From Chitinophagales bacterium (GTDB lineage: Bacteria; Bacteroidota; Bacteroidia; Chitinophagales; Chitinophagaceae): 64,000 nt of DNA. A program made the translations under genes and the position numbers. The stretch covers positions 310,001-374,000 of the forward strand of contig JACJXP010000002.1 in the NCBI GenBank assembly GCA_020636575.1. The letters run 5' to 3'. Below the pieces are notes generated by a model that was not told the origin of the DNA, did no database searches, and saw only the letters and a list, made by a program, of their open reading frames with translations. Shown here one piece after another: positions 26,167 to 35,515 of this stretch (its first letter is position 1; each line of letters begins with the position of its first letter).

Positions 26167-26817
26167 TTATATGGGAATGGTTACATAGGTTTGATGCGAT
26201 TGCATCGGCACTGCTTTACTTTTATTAGAAGTAGCATTTACACTGACCCCATTTTCAGAAAGATACCAGCCAATATACATAACGGCCAGCAATAATATTA
26301 TCAATGCAGCCACATACCAAGCTGATCTTTTTTTCTCTTTGACCTCAGCTTCTTCTGGAGAAGTTTCAACCATTCTAATATCTTCTCCCACTCTTACTTC
26401 GTGTACAGCATTTTCCCGGATCACTTTCTCGGCGCTGATCGGTTCATAAGGATTGGGGTATTCAGCCAGGGGAGTGAATTTTATTTCGCCTCCCAAAGCT
26501 TTGCTCAGTTTCCCGATACCATCCCAATCTACAATGGCGCCTCCCAGTATTTGTTTACGGAGATCAAATGAAAAATCGTTGAAACGGATCACCGCTTCCC
26601 TGTCTGAGCATCCCAGTCTTCTGCCCAGCCAGCTGTACAATGCAGTATTGATAGGTGGTGAAGGTTGTGCTTCAAAAGAAACCGAATAAGAAGGGGGATT
26701 GATCTTTTTATCTGCAAATACAAGCTCCGCCGGTTGTTGTTGCAATGCAAAACTACCGATGCCAGGAACAGACAATTCTTTGCTCAGTAAAAGGAATTCA
26801 TACAGCTCTGTAAACAT
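26167..26817 (-). CDS. HU-CCDC81-type domain membrane protein without SPOR domain
   Basis: The 216-residue protein carries an N-terminal tandem HU-like region (SVPGIGSFALQQQPAEL..., then GAIVDWDGIGKLSKALGGEI) of the CCDC81-like type found in Bacteroidota. One membrane helix follows at about residues 168-186 (WYVAALIILLLAVMYIGWYL) and a short tail ends it. Related proteins usually continue into a peptidoglycan-binding SPOR domain; here the chain stops after about 25 residues. Its ATG shares one base with the stop codon of the barrel gene (TGATG), so the two are translationally coupled. A link between cytoplasm and envelope is inferred. Confidence 0.78.
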   Translation of the reverse strand: MFTELYEFLLLSKELSVPGIGSFALQQQPAELVFADKKINPPSYSVSFEAQPSPPINTALYSWLGRRLGCSDREAVIRFNDFSFDLRKQILGGAIVDWDGIGKLSKALGGEIKFTPLAEYPNPYEPISAEKVIRENAVHEVRVGEDIRMVETSPEEAEVKEKKRSAWYVAALIILLLAVMYIGWYLSENGVSVNATSNKSKAVPMQSHQTYVTIPI

Positions 26818-28472
26818 CAATGGTTCTTTTGTCCGAACGAAAATACGATTCCGCCGACAAAGTTGAACCCATAAACGGGATATTGATTCCAGCGCTGATA
26901 GGTCTTATTAAAGAGATTGTTGAACTGTGCCCATAGATTCAGCTGTTTGGTGATCTTGAACTCCAACCCTGCATTAAGGTCAGTAGCGCCATTCATTTGT
27001 CCGTCAGAACCATCTTTTTTCATGTATTTGGGCCCCGACCATGCAAACAGGTCTGAACGAAGCCAGAGATCCTTGATGATCATAAGGCGCATAGAAGCAT
27101 TCAGTTCAATAGGCATTAATCCCCATGCTTTGGCGTTATCCTTTAAACCGGAGTATTGATTGTAAGTGATTCCGGCCAGTAAAGAGAATTTTTCATGAAT
27201 ATTATAACCGATCTGTCCGCCAAAATGCACCACATTCATTTTACTTTCATTCACTACACGGAATGATTTGCCACCACCACCGGTTGCTGTGTCATTTACA
27301 AAAAGTGGTTGGTTATTCAATTTATTAAACCCAACTTTCGCTGAGTAAGTAAAATGATCACCCACTGATCCCTTGAAACCGGCAAAGCGTTCTTCGATCC
27401 AGGTATTCTGCAAAGTAGCCGGTAACCATAACCATGGGTTTTGCGATGCTAAATATTGGTAGGTTGTTTTGCGGATATAGCCTGTCCATCCTGCCTGGAA
27501 AGTAAAGCGGCTGTCATCGGTGCTGATATCGGCCAGCACATTGGGAAACATTTTGAATGTTTTATTATCCCAGGAAGGACGGATACCTGCCTGCACATTG
27601 ATGTTTCCGGTTTTATAAATAACAGAAGGCGATATATAATACATAGTATTATTAAACGCCGATTTTCCTTTGGGTGTTAAACGGGTAAGGTCGAACGTAA
27701 TACCGAGGTTCACCGCAAACTCTTTTCCAATGGATTTTTGTAAAGGAAGATTGAGTACCGTATTGCTCTCTGAATTTTTCAGGTTATCTGAGAATATATC
27801 GATCCTAAGATCCGGTGCATACTTGAGGTCAAACTCTGTTTTATTGATATTGTGGAAAGAAACACGACCTGAGATGGTTTGAAAATTCTGCTTGAGTGAA
27901 TCTTCAGAGAATACCAGTGTCATCGGTTCATAGCCATATTTGTATGTTCTTTCCTGCTTCATACCAAGCCCTGCATTCCATTCCAGATTATTACCTGAAC
28001 GGAAAAAACCTGAAAGGTCAACTTTGGTATTTGCAAACTTTTGATAATCTCGTTTTCCATCTGAACCTACATGACGGGCATAAATATTCAAACCGGCGGT
28101 TTTACCATCACCCAAAGAAATACCTGCCTGCACATAGGGAGTACGTAAACTTCCAAAGCCCACTTTTACATAACTATCATTATCAAATACACCCATTGTA
28201 TCAATATCCAGCGCCAGTGGCTTTAGTGAACCGGGCTGAAATGCAAACAATAGATTCTGGTTGGGAATATTATATTGTAATGTTGGGCGGGTAGTATCCG
28301 GATCAGGAGGGCTTGTATTAAAATTGATCTTGGCAGCTTCCCGCAAAACTGGTTTAAAGCTGGAAACAATATCAACACCTCCCTTACCAGTTGTATCGTT
28401 CTGTGCACCGGCGATCAATACCAGTTGCAAACCGGTTGCCAGTAAAAAAAGTTTATGAAAAGATGGCTTCAT
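26817..28472 (-). CDS. TonB-receptor-like outer-membrane barrel lacking a plug domain
   Basis: The 551-residue protein starts at ATG 28472 with a signal peptide (LVLIAGAQ); the upstream TTG is not used in my reading. After ~60 residues it is made of amphipathic aromatic strands to the terminal GIVFSFGQKNH, the pattern of an outer-membrane barrel. It resembles the barrel part of TonB-dependent receptors, but I find no plug domain. It lies between a large TPR protein and an HU-type membrane protein, which suggests a structural or secretion-related envelope complex more than nutrient uptake. Confidence 0.8.
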   Translation of the reverse strand: MKPSFHKLFLLATGLQLVLIAGAQNDTTGKGGVDIVSSFKPVLREAAKINFNTSPPDPDTTRPTLQYNIPNQNLLFAFQPGSLKPLALDIDTMGVFDNDSYVKVGFGSLRTPYVQAGISLGDGKTAGLNIYARHVGSDGKRDYQKFANTKVDLSGFFRSGNNLEWNAGLGMKQERTYKYGYEPMTLVFSEDSLKQNFQTISGRVSFHNINKTEFDLKYAPDLRIDIFSDNLKNSESNTVLNLPLQKSIGKEFAVNLGITFDLTRLTPKGKSAFNNTMYYISPSVIYKTGNINVQAGIRPSWDNKTFKMFPNVLADISTDDSRFTFQAGWTGYIRKTTYQYLASQNPWLWLPATLQNTWIEERFAGFKGSVGDHFTYSAKVGFNKLNNQPLFVNDTATGGGGKSFRVVNESKMNVVHFGGQIGYNIHEKFSLLAGITYNQYSGLKDNAKAWGLMPIELNASMRLMIIKDLWLRSDLFAWSGPKYMKKDGSDGQMNGATDLNAGLEFKITKQLNLWAQFNNLFNKTYQRWNQYPVYGFNFVGGIVFSFGQKNH

Positions 28473-28492
28473 TGTATAGTTATTCTTCTTTA

Positions 28493-31400
28493 TCAATTAT
28501 TATTTCCTGCTTCTACTTTGCTTGATTGTGATTCTGCATCGATCACCTTATTTAATTTTGCCTGCGCCTCACCTTTTAAATCCGTATCCAATGTATTTTC
28601 AACGATGCTCTGGAAAGTGGCTTTGGCATTGAAATAATCGTCCTGGGCAAAATAAATGTCTCCCAACAGTATATAGGCTTTGGTGATCCAGTAATCATAA
28701 GAACCGGATTTGTTGATCGTTTCAAAGCCTGCTTTTTCTGCATCGGTGAGTTTATTCAGTTTGAACCAGCTATTGGCGATCTCATACCTTGCCTCAGCAG
28801 CAAGAGCTGCTTTATTTGTTTGCAATACTGATTTAAAACTATTTATCGCATTGCCATAATCACCATTTGCCTGGTATGATTTGGCAATGGCCATATTAGC
28901 TAATGATTTATCATCCGTACTGCTTCCTTTGGCTTCAGTAAGTTCTTTTGCATTCTCTGTAGCGTCGGTCCATTTTTGCAACTGGTACTGGCAACGCAGC
29001 AGGCCACGCATCGCTTCAAGTTTGTTTTCCTGTCCGGATGAAAGTTCTTTGAGTTGTTTATACAATCCTTCTGCTTTTGCGTAATCCTTCATCTCAAAGA
29101 ATGCAATACGGGCAGCTGTTAATACAGATCGTTCTGCATATTTATTCGGCGCTTTGGCTGCCACTGCTTCATAACTTCCTAATGCGTTATTCCAGTCCTT
29201 CCGGCTATTATATATCTCAGCCCTGTTGAACTGTGCATCCAATACGTAAGAACCAGCAGGGAAACGCTGCAGGTAATTATTAAACCCATTTAGCGCTGCA
29301 TCGATCTTTTGATCATCATATTGCCGCTCGGCAGCGAAATAAGTTAATGAATCTTCTGTATCCACACTTAACGGACGTCCCAACTGACGCATGAATGACG
29401 CATATTCATCCGGGTTTGAATCTTCTATATAGATATTCTTAATATTATCAATAGCGTCTTCCGCTTCCTGTGTGTTGGGATATCTCTCCACCAATAATTT
29501 ATATTGCTTCAGCGCTTCTGCATTATTATCCAAGTTGTAATAAGAAGTACCCAGCCGGAGCATAGCATTAGGTTTCAGGCTGGCATTGCCTTCTGCGTTG
29601 ACCACATTATTCAAATAAGGTATCGCATCCCGGAACCTTTCATTACTCATATATGTATTCGCTACTTCCATGTTGGCATCTGTCACCAGCGAAGAGTTCG
29701 GGAACTTGCGGATCATTGTATTCATCAATGATATCTTATCATTCGCACTTCTTACCCCTGCTAACATCGCATTCTGGAAAGTGGCATAATCCTCAGCAGG
29801 CCATGATAGTTTGATCACATTATCATACATACTCCTTGCACGGGTATAATCTTTTTGCATGTAGTAGCAATCAGCAGTACGTATATACGCATCCTGTGTA
29901 AAGGCGCTTGAATTCAATGCAGGATTTTTGCTATAAGGCTCAAAATAATTTTTTGCTACAGAATAATTCTCTTTACGGAGATAACAATAACCAAGGTTAT
30001 ATCTCGCATTGTTGAGATTAGCCTCACCACTACCGGGTGCGCCGGCGTCAATATAAGCATGGTAATGCTTGATAGCTTCATCAATATCTCCTTTGCGATA
30101 AGAAAGTTCACCTTTCCAGAAATGGATCAATGGCAAAACGGGGCCATTGTTATCATCTTCAAGCGCCTTGTCAAGCAATGCTTCTGCTTCCTGTAAACGG
30201 CCATCATTAATAAGTTCGGTTGCACGGCCATATAATATCCTTGGATATAGTCTTTTTGAACTGGTGGTAGGCTTGTCCATTTTTTCAAGCATACTTTGTG
30301 CATCCTTGAAATTATTGGTGCGGGTCAATACTGCCACTAAAAGATCACTGGCTTCTGCCCTATATTGTGATTGCGGATAATCCGTGATAAAACTATTTAA
30401 CCCATTCAATGCTTCATCCTGGTAACCGAGTTCATAAGAAAGCTTGGCATACTGGAACCTTGATATTTCTTTTTGCTGCAGGTTGCTGCTATTGGATGCA
30501 CAAAAAAGGAATGCATTCCTTGCATTGGATTTTTGCCCGGTTTTCAGGTAAGCATCCCCTAGCAGGTACATGGCATGCTGACTGAGTGAATCTTCTTTTC
30601 CGCTTAGTTGCTTAAATCCATCGATAGCTTTGGAAAGATTGCCTGCATTGTAATAACAATATGATAACTCGTACAAGTCCTCCCTTCTCACCTTTTTGGA
30701 ACGGCTTACATAATCTTCCAGGTAAGGCAATGCTTTTGCATATTCTTTTTTCTCAAAATAGGCATGTCCCAAAAGCTGTTTCAATTCGAGGTCGTAATAC
30801 TGGGAACTACTGCCAGATTGTAATTTATTTTGGATATAGCTGATCGCTTCTTCTTTTTTCCCCTGTGCATAATATATCTGCGCAATATAATAAGGCACCA
30901 CTGTGCCATAATTCTTTTCATTCTCCACAATACGGAAACTTTGCAATGCATCGGTATACTGTCCATCCCGAAACGCCAAAAAACCGTAATAATAATTCGC
31001 ATCTATGTAATTAGGATCATCCTTGATACTCCTGATACTATTGAATAAGGGTTTTGCTGCGGCAAAGTTTTGCAGATTAAAATAAGAATAGCCCTGGTGA
31101 AACTTCATATCAGCTATTTCCCGGTTGCTAAGGTTCGCAATACTGGTCTGATCATACATCCGGACTGCCTCTAAAAAACTTTGTTTTCTGAAATAATATT
31201 CGCCCAGGTGGTAGCTCATCATTTGTACCCGGGAATTATTCTTCTCTACATCAATGTATCGTAATGCATCTTCTTCCGCTACTTCTTCATTTTGCTTGAG
31301 GGCACAAACAGTTGCATAATAATTTATCTCCTGGACAGTAACAGGTGTGTTTGCCTGGTCAGTTTCCCTAACGGTTTGTTTCAGTTCTTTTAATAAAGGA

Positions 31401-31543
31401 TAGGCGAGACTGTACTGTTCTTTCTGGAAGTACTCTTTTGCATCCTTGAACTTTTCAGCCGGGTCGGCATAAAAACGGGTTTGTTGTGCAGAAGCAATGC
31501 TACCTGCAAATAAGGCCAATACAATAAGTGGTTTGTTCTTCAT
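28493..31543 (-). CDS. Large periplasmic tetratricopeptide-repeat protein
   Basis: The 1016-residue protein has a signal peptide (IASAQ) and is built almost entirely of degenerate TPR helices (repeated patterns such as AYPLLKEL, AKPLFNSI, ALPYLEDYV, AKNYFEPY, ALKQYKLLVERYPNT). It contains no catalytic domain. Such proteins serve as periplasmic scaffolds. It is first in a four-gene operon with the barrel, HU-type and methyltransferase genes, with a 20-base gap to the barrel start. The gap 31544-31767 before it shows no convincing promoter match. Confidence 0.9.
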   Translation of the reverse strand: MKNKPLIVLALFAGSIASAQQTRFYADPAEKFKDAKEYFQKEQYSLAYPLLKELKQTVRETDQANTPVTVQEINYYATVCALKQNEEVAEEDALRYIDVEKNNSRVQMMSYHLGEYYFRKQSFLEAVRMYDQTSIANLSNREIADMKFHQGYSYFNLQNFAAAKPLFNSIRSIKDDPNYIDANYYYGFLAFRDGQYTDALQSFRIVENEKNYGTVVPYYIAQIYYAQGKKEEAISYIQNKLQSGSSSQYYDLELKQLLGHAYFEKKEYAKALPYLEDYVSRSKKVRREDLYELSYCYYNAGNLSKAIDGFKQLSGKEDSLSQHAMYLLGDAYLKTGQKSNARNAFLFCASNSSNLQQKEISRFQYAKLSYELGYQDEALNGLNSFITDYPQSQYRAEASDLLVAVLTRTNNFKDAQSMLEKMDKPTTSSKRLYPRILYGRATELINDGRLQEAEALLDKALEDDNNGPVLPLIHFWKGELSYRKGDIDEAIKHYHAYIDAGAPGSGEANLNNARYNLGYCYLRKENYSVAKNYFEPYSKNPALNSSAFTQDAYIRTADCYYMQKDYTRARSMYDNVIKLSWPAEDYATFQNAMLAGVRSANDKISLMNTMIRKFPNSSLVTDANMEVANTYMSNERFRDAIPYLNNVVNAEGNASLKPNAMLRLGTSYYNLDNNAEALKQYKLLVERYPNTQEAEDAIDNIKNIYIEDSNPDEYASFMRQLGRPLSVDTEDSLTYFAAERQYDDQKIDAALNGFNNYLQRFPAGSYVLDAQFNRAEIYNSRKDWNNALGSYEAVAAKAPNKYAERSVLTAARIAFFEMKDYAKAEGLYKQLKELSSGQENKLEAMRGLLRCQYQLQKWTDATENAKELTEAKGSSTDDKSLANMAIAKSYQANGDYGNAINSFKSVLQTNKAALAAEARYEIANSWFKLNKLTDAEKAGFETINKSGSYDYWITKAYILLGDIYFAQDDYFNAKATFQSIVENTLDTDLKGEAQAKLNKVIDAESQSSKVEAGNNN

Positions 31544-31767
31544 GATGGGATGTCCTTTAACCGGTAGCCGACAGTCCCAAAAACCAGGGACCCGGATAAA
31601 ATTCTAAACGTTGCGAATATTCAAATTATTTCAGGTCAGACCAAACATCATTCCAAACAGGTGTGGATAAGTGCCGCTATCTCAAATGTTTAACATTTCG
31701 TTGGTTGTTTTTTGCAAGTACGCCGGGTTGATTTCTATTCACTATTATTGCAATCGAAAAAAAACAG

Positions 31768-32175
31768 ATGAAAAAAGCCTTTAGCACAAAATATACCACC
31801 ACCTCTGTTTCTGTTGCATTGCTGTTATTAAGGATCGGCATGGGTGGCTTGATGATACCTTATGGTTATAAGAAACTGACACATTTCTCGTCGTGGTCGG
31901 GTGGCTTTGCAGATCCTTTTCATATTGGCAGCGGTATTTCATTGGCGCTGGTTATATTCGCAGAGTTCTTTTGTGCCTTTTTTGTCCTGACCGGGTTAAT
32001 GACCCGGCTTGCCTGCATCCCGATCATTATTACTATGACAGTCGCATTATCGTATTCGCATAACTGGGATGTATTTGGTGACGGACAAAAAGCAACACTT
32101 TTCCTGTCGGGTTTCCTGGCTCTTCTTTTTACAGGCCCCGGAAGGATAAGCCTTGACAGATTGATCGGTAAATAA
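31768..32175 (+). CDS. DoxX family membrane protein
   Basis: The 135-residue protein has four hydrophobic segments and the DoxX pattern: LLRIGMGGLMIPYGYKKL, a helix with FAEFFCAFFVLTGLMTRLA, and a final helix ATLFLSGFLALLFTGPGRISLDRLI. DoxX-like proteins are linked to thiosulfate oxidation or redox balance in some organisms, but that role cannot be assumed here. It is first in a short set with the thioesterase and M50 genes (gaps of 5 and 9 bases). Confidence 0.88.
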   Translation: MKKAFSTKYTTTSVSVALLLLRIGMGGLMIPYGYKKLTHFSSWSGGFADPFHIGSGISLALVIFAEFFCAFFVLTGLMTRLACIPIIITMTVALSYSHNWDVFGDGQKATLFLSGFLALLFTGPGRISLDRLIGK

Positions 32176-32180
32176 TTAAT

Positions 32181-32591
32181 ATGTACACAGCAGAAACAAA
32201 GATCAGGGTACGCTATGCAGAAACAGACCAGATGGGTGTAGTTTACCACAGTAATTTTTTCCCCTATTTTGAATCCGCCCGGGCCGAAGCGATCCGGGAA
32301 ATGGGTTTGACCTATGCCGATATGGAAAAGCAAGGCGTTATAATGCCGATAGTGGAAGTACAATGTCGCTATCTGCGGCCAGCAGTTTATGATGATCTGC
32401 TTACGATCAAGACCATATTAAAGGAATTGCCTAAGCAGAGTAAGATCGAATTTCATCATGAAGTGTATAATGAAAAAAGTGATCTGCTGGTAACGGCAAA
32501 GATCATCCTGTACTTTATGCATAAGGAAACGATGACCCGAACAGAAATGCCGGAACTTCTTACCGAAAAACTCCAATCCTATTTTGACTAA
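32181..32591 (+). CDS. Acyl-CoA thioesterase, YbgC/4HBT family
   Basis: The 136-residue hot-dog-fold enzyme shows the 4-hydroxybenzoyl-CoA thioesterase signature KIRVRYAETDQMGVVYHSNFFPYFESAR, with the catalytic Asp in AETDQMG. The rest follows the usual pattern (CRYLRPAVYDDLLTIKT). It hydrolyses short-chain or aryl acyl-CoA in the cytoplasm. Five bases separate it from doxX and nine from the M50 protease gene. Confidence 0.92.
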   Translation: MYTAETKIRVRYAETDQMGVVYHSNFFPYFESARAEAIREMGLTYADMEKQGVIMPIVEVQCRYLRPAVYDDLLTIKTILKELPKQSKIEFHHEVYNEKSDLLVTAKIILYFMHKETMTRTEMPELLTEKLQSYFD

Positions 32592-32600
32592 ATTTACCCA

Positions 32601-33587
32601 ATGAATTTTCCCGGTGAGACTGATGCCCTGGAACCAAACAGTGAGTTTGTATTTCCTCCCAAACCGGGGATGCAGGCTGCAAAACCGAATGCATGGGTAA
32701 AATCAATACTCAGCCTGGCTGCTTACCTCGTTCTGGGTTATTTTCTTTTTAAAAGATGGGAATGGCTGCTTTTGATCACTGCTATCATCATCATACATGA
32801 ACTGGGGCATTTCCTGGCTATGAAATTTTTCCGGTATAATGATCTCGGCATTTTTTTTATCCCTTTACTGGGTGCTTATGTGTCCGGCACCAAAAGAGAG
32901 GTTTCTCAAAAAGAATCAGCGATCATTTTACTGGCAGGTCCATTACCGGGTATTATTGCCGGTATTATTATGTACCTGCTATGGGTAAATAACCCGCAAC
33001 TGAATATTGCCGGAGTATCTTTTTATACCGTTTCTCTTTTTTTTATCATCCTTAATCTATTCAACCTGCTCCCGGTTTATCCGTTGGATGGTGGTCAATT
33101 ACTGAACAGAGTTTTTTTCAATGAGGAGAACTGGCTCAGTAAGGGTTTTATCTTTTTATCGATATTGGCTTTATGCTGGCTGGCATGGAAAAGTAATTTC
33201 CCTGTACTTTTTATTTTCCCGGCGTTTATGCTGCTACGCCTGATCGGGGAAGGCCGCATCAATCATATTGAGAAAAGGATTGAAGAAGAGAATATCAATA
33301 CAGATTGTGAATATGCAGACCTGCCCGATGAAGATTACTGGAGGATCAGGAATATACTGATCGAAGAATATCCTTCTTTTAAAGATGTATCTCCTTCTCC
33401 CCCGTATGAATACAGTCATAAGGAAGACAAGATCATGGAAATGGTGAAGACATTATTGCACCGACATCTGATACAGGATGTTTCCGTTATTGGGAAGATC
33501 CTTGTATTTATTATCTGGGCTTTAGCACTGGCCTCCCCCTGGCTAATTGATATGGATATGAGTTTCTTCCGGCGATATAGTTTATAA
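32601..33587 (+). CDS. M50 family (site-2-type) membrane metalloprotease
   Basis: The 328-residue protein is polytopic. The zinc motif HELGH is at residues 66-70 in the second helix (IIIIHELGHFLAMKFF), and the third ligand lies in the NLLPVYPLDGGQL motif of a later helix. A cytoplasmic charged region and a last membrane helix near the C-terminus follow. Enzymes of this family cut membrane substrates in regulated intramembrane proteolysis, but no anti-sigma partner is next door. The gene ends exactly where the convergent DUF6526 gene ends. Confidence 0.9.
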   Translation: MNFPGETDALEPNSEFVFPPKPGMQAAKPNAWVKSILSLAAYLVLGYFLFKRWEWLLLITAIIIIHELGHFLAMKFFRYNDLGIFFIPLLGAYVSGTKREVSQKESAIILLAGPLPGIIAGIIMYLLWVNNPQLNIAGVSFYTVSLFFIILNLFNLLPVYPLDGGQLLNRVFFNEENWLSKGFIFLSILALCWLAWKSNFPVLFIFPAFMLLRLIGEGRINHIEKRIEEENINTDCEYADLPDEDYWRIRNILIEEYPSFKDVSPSPPYEYSHKEDKIMEMVKTLLHRHLIQDVSVIGKILVFIIWALALASPWLIDMDMSFFRRYSL

Positions 33588-34016
33588 TCAGGCCCGGTTA
33601 TAATCGGTCCGCCAGTTCTTTACTGCCTGTTTGATCTCCTTTTGTGAAAGTTTTTCTTCTACAGCCCGCTTCGTCAATTCTGGAAATTCCTCATCGCTGG
33701 CAAATCGTAAAGCTATTACCTGGCCCATTCTTATTTCTTTCGGTAAAGGGTTTCCAGTTAAAATATAATGCCGGAAATTCTCTTCCGCACGGATGGCCCT
33801 GTCCTGTGCCCGCAAAGCAAATGCCCTTGCAAACCAAAAGAGAAATATCATGATAATAAAAGCGATAACAAGTAAAGCGGCTGAATAATGAGTGTGTGGG
33901 TCGGCTTTGATCAGGTTGACAATGCTGCCACCGAGACCCAATAAAATCAATCCCGATGTAAGAAAATGATACAGGGGAACGTAGCGGCTATGGTTCTTAT
34001 AATTCTGCTCTTGCAT
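33588..34016 (-). CDS. DUF6526-type membrane protein
   Basis: The 142-residue protein has two membrane helices (LTSGLILLGLGGSIVNLI and AALLVIAFIIMIFLFWFARAF) followed by a charged cytoplasmic tail with ALRAQDRAIRAEENFRHY and LTKRAVEEKLSQKEIK. This layout matches a small Bacteroidota/Firmicutes family of unknown function. Stop codons of this gene and the M50 gene touch without spacing. No functional clue beyond a membrane location. Confidence 0.75.
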   Translation of the reverse strand: MQEQNYKNHSRYVPLYHFLTSGLILLGLGGSIVNLIKADPHTHYSAALLVIAFIIMIFLFWFARAFALRAQDRAIRAEENFRHYILTGNPLPKEIRMGQVIALRFASDEEFPELTKRAVEEKLSQKEIKQAVKNWRTDYNRA

Positions 34017-34068
34017 ACAATTAGTTTTGTCCTGAAGTTATGTTATTATTTAAATGCCTGTAATAAAT

Positions 34069-35454
34069 CTATTTCAATACATCCAGTACTTTGTACATTT
34101 TGCTGACAACCCCTGAGGTTCTGCCATTATAATTATTCACCAGGAAAGAGAAGATATATTCCTTTCCGCTATCAGCTTTATGGTAACCGCAAAACCCTTT
34201 TACATCCCGTATAGTACCACTTTTCATCTTCATCCCATTGTAATCAGGTAACCCATCAAAGAAATAAGGGAACCAGTCTCTTTTTTTGGCATATTTTAAA
34301 ATCTCCACCTGTGCATGGGTGGTCACCCTGTTTTGAGGCGAAAGTCCGGAACCGTCACCGATATTGATCTCATCCTCATCAATCCCCTTTTGCTTCCAGA
34401 AATCTTTAATGATCTCTACCCCGGCATCTGTACTCCCAAATCCTTTTTCCTGGTAAGCAAATGTTTTTATCAGTGCTTCGCCATAGAGGTTGATACTTTT
34501 TTTAAGAAACCAGTAGATCAGAGAATCAAGGGAAGGTGAACGATAGGTATATATCTCTTTGACATTATCAGGTTCCACTGATTTATTTCCATTTTTTGCT
34601 TTATCGATACTTATGTCCTTTTCACTTAAAGCACCATACAATGCACTTACGAATTCCTCTGGCGCATTTTGCATAGATCCTGAAATTTCAAATTTATTTT
34701 CTCCTGCGGGAATTGTCCCCCTGATTATGTTCGGATTTTGATAGATATAGGCATTATCACCTGAACCTCTTGCTGCTGATGTAACTTCAGAAGTATATGC
34801 AGAATGCTGTAAGGCAGGCCTATAGCCAACAATTTCAACAGGATCACCGATCTTAGTTCCTGATCGTAAATAAACGTCAAACTGATTTTCTCTCCAGTTC
34901 AACGCCAATGGACCAGCGCCATAATAGTTACCGATATCCTGTGCAATCCATCCATCCGGAGTTTGCTGAGAACTCCAGTTTCTATCCAATATTTTTATAT
35001 CTCCTTTGATACTTTTTATTCCGGCAGAAGTTATATTTTTTGTGAACCTATTTAGAACCGTATTCTCTGATGTGCTTTGCCATCTCCAACTGCCAAGACT
35101 GGGATCTCCACTTGCTGTAATTACAATATCTCCATTTAGCTGACCATTAGCCAGTTCACCTGTATAACCCAATTTTGTTTCATACTTATAATCCTTCCCC
35201 AATAACTCAAATGCTGTTGTTGCTGTAATGATCTTTTGTGTGGAAGCCGGTGCCAGGCCTATTTGTGAATTTTTATCAAATACCACTGTACCTGTTTTAG
35301 CATCGATCACATACAATGAACTGATGGCATGTTTTAATTGCGGATCTGATTCAAACTGCTGCCATGCTCTTTGTAATTTTTGTGTAACAGTTTGAGCGGA
35401 AAGTATAGCGGATATAAAGAATAATCCTGTAAGAAATAAAACAACCTTTTTCAT
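34069..35454 (-). CDS. dacB: D-alanyl-D-alanine carboxypeptidase/endopeptidase (PBP4, DacB type)
   Basis: The 461-residue serine peptidase trims or cleaves peptide cross-links of peptidoglycan in the periplasm. It has a signal peptide (SAILSAQ), the active-site SxxK motif at Ser71 (PASTQKIIT), the SxN motif in GDGSGLSPQN and a KTG equivalent KSG (MKSGTIRDV). Length and order match the S13 family. ATG at 35454 is used; the frame extends two codons further to TTG 35460. Confidence 0.94.
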   Translation of the reverse strand: MKKVVLFLTGLFFISAILSAQTVTQKLQRAWQQFESDPQLKHAISSLYVIDAKTGTVVFDKNSQIGLAPASTQKIITATTAFELLGKDYKYETKLGYTGELANGQLNGDIVITASGDPSLGSWRWQSTSENTVLNRFTKNITSAGIKSIKGDIKILDRNWSSQQTPDGWIAQDIGNYYGAGPLALNWRENQFDVYLRSGTKIGDPVEIVGYRPALQHSAYTSEVTSAARGSGDNAYIYQNPNIIRGTIPAGENKFEISGSMQNAPEEFVSALYGALSEKDISIDKAKNGNKSVEPDNVKEIYTYRSPSLDSLIYWFLKKSINLYGEALIKTFAYQEKGFGSTDAGVEIIKDFWKQKGIDEDEINIGDGSGLSPQNRVTTHAQVEILKYAKKRDWFPYFFDGLPDYNGMKMKSGTIRDVKGFCGYHKADSGKEYIFSFLVNNYNGRTSGVVSKMYKVLDVLK

Positions 35455-35515
35455 CTTCAATGGTTATAACTTTGCCGACAAATTACTTTATTTCTTCCTA
35501 ATCATTTCTTAATAC

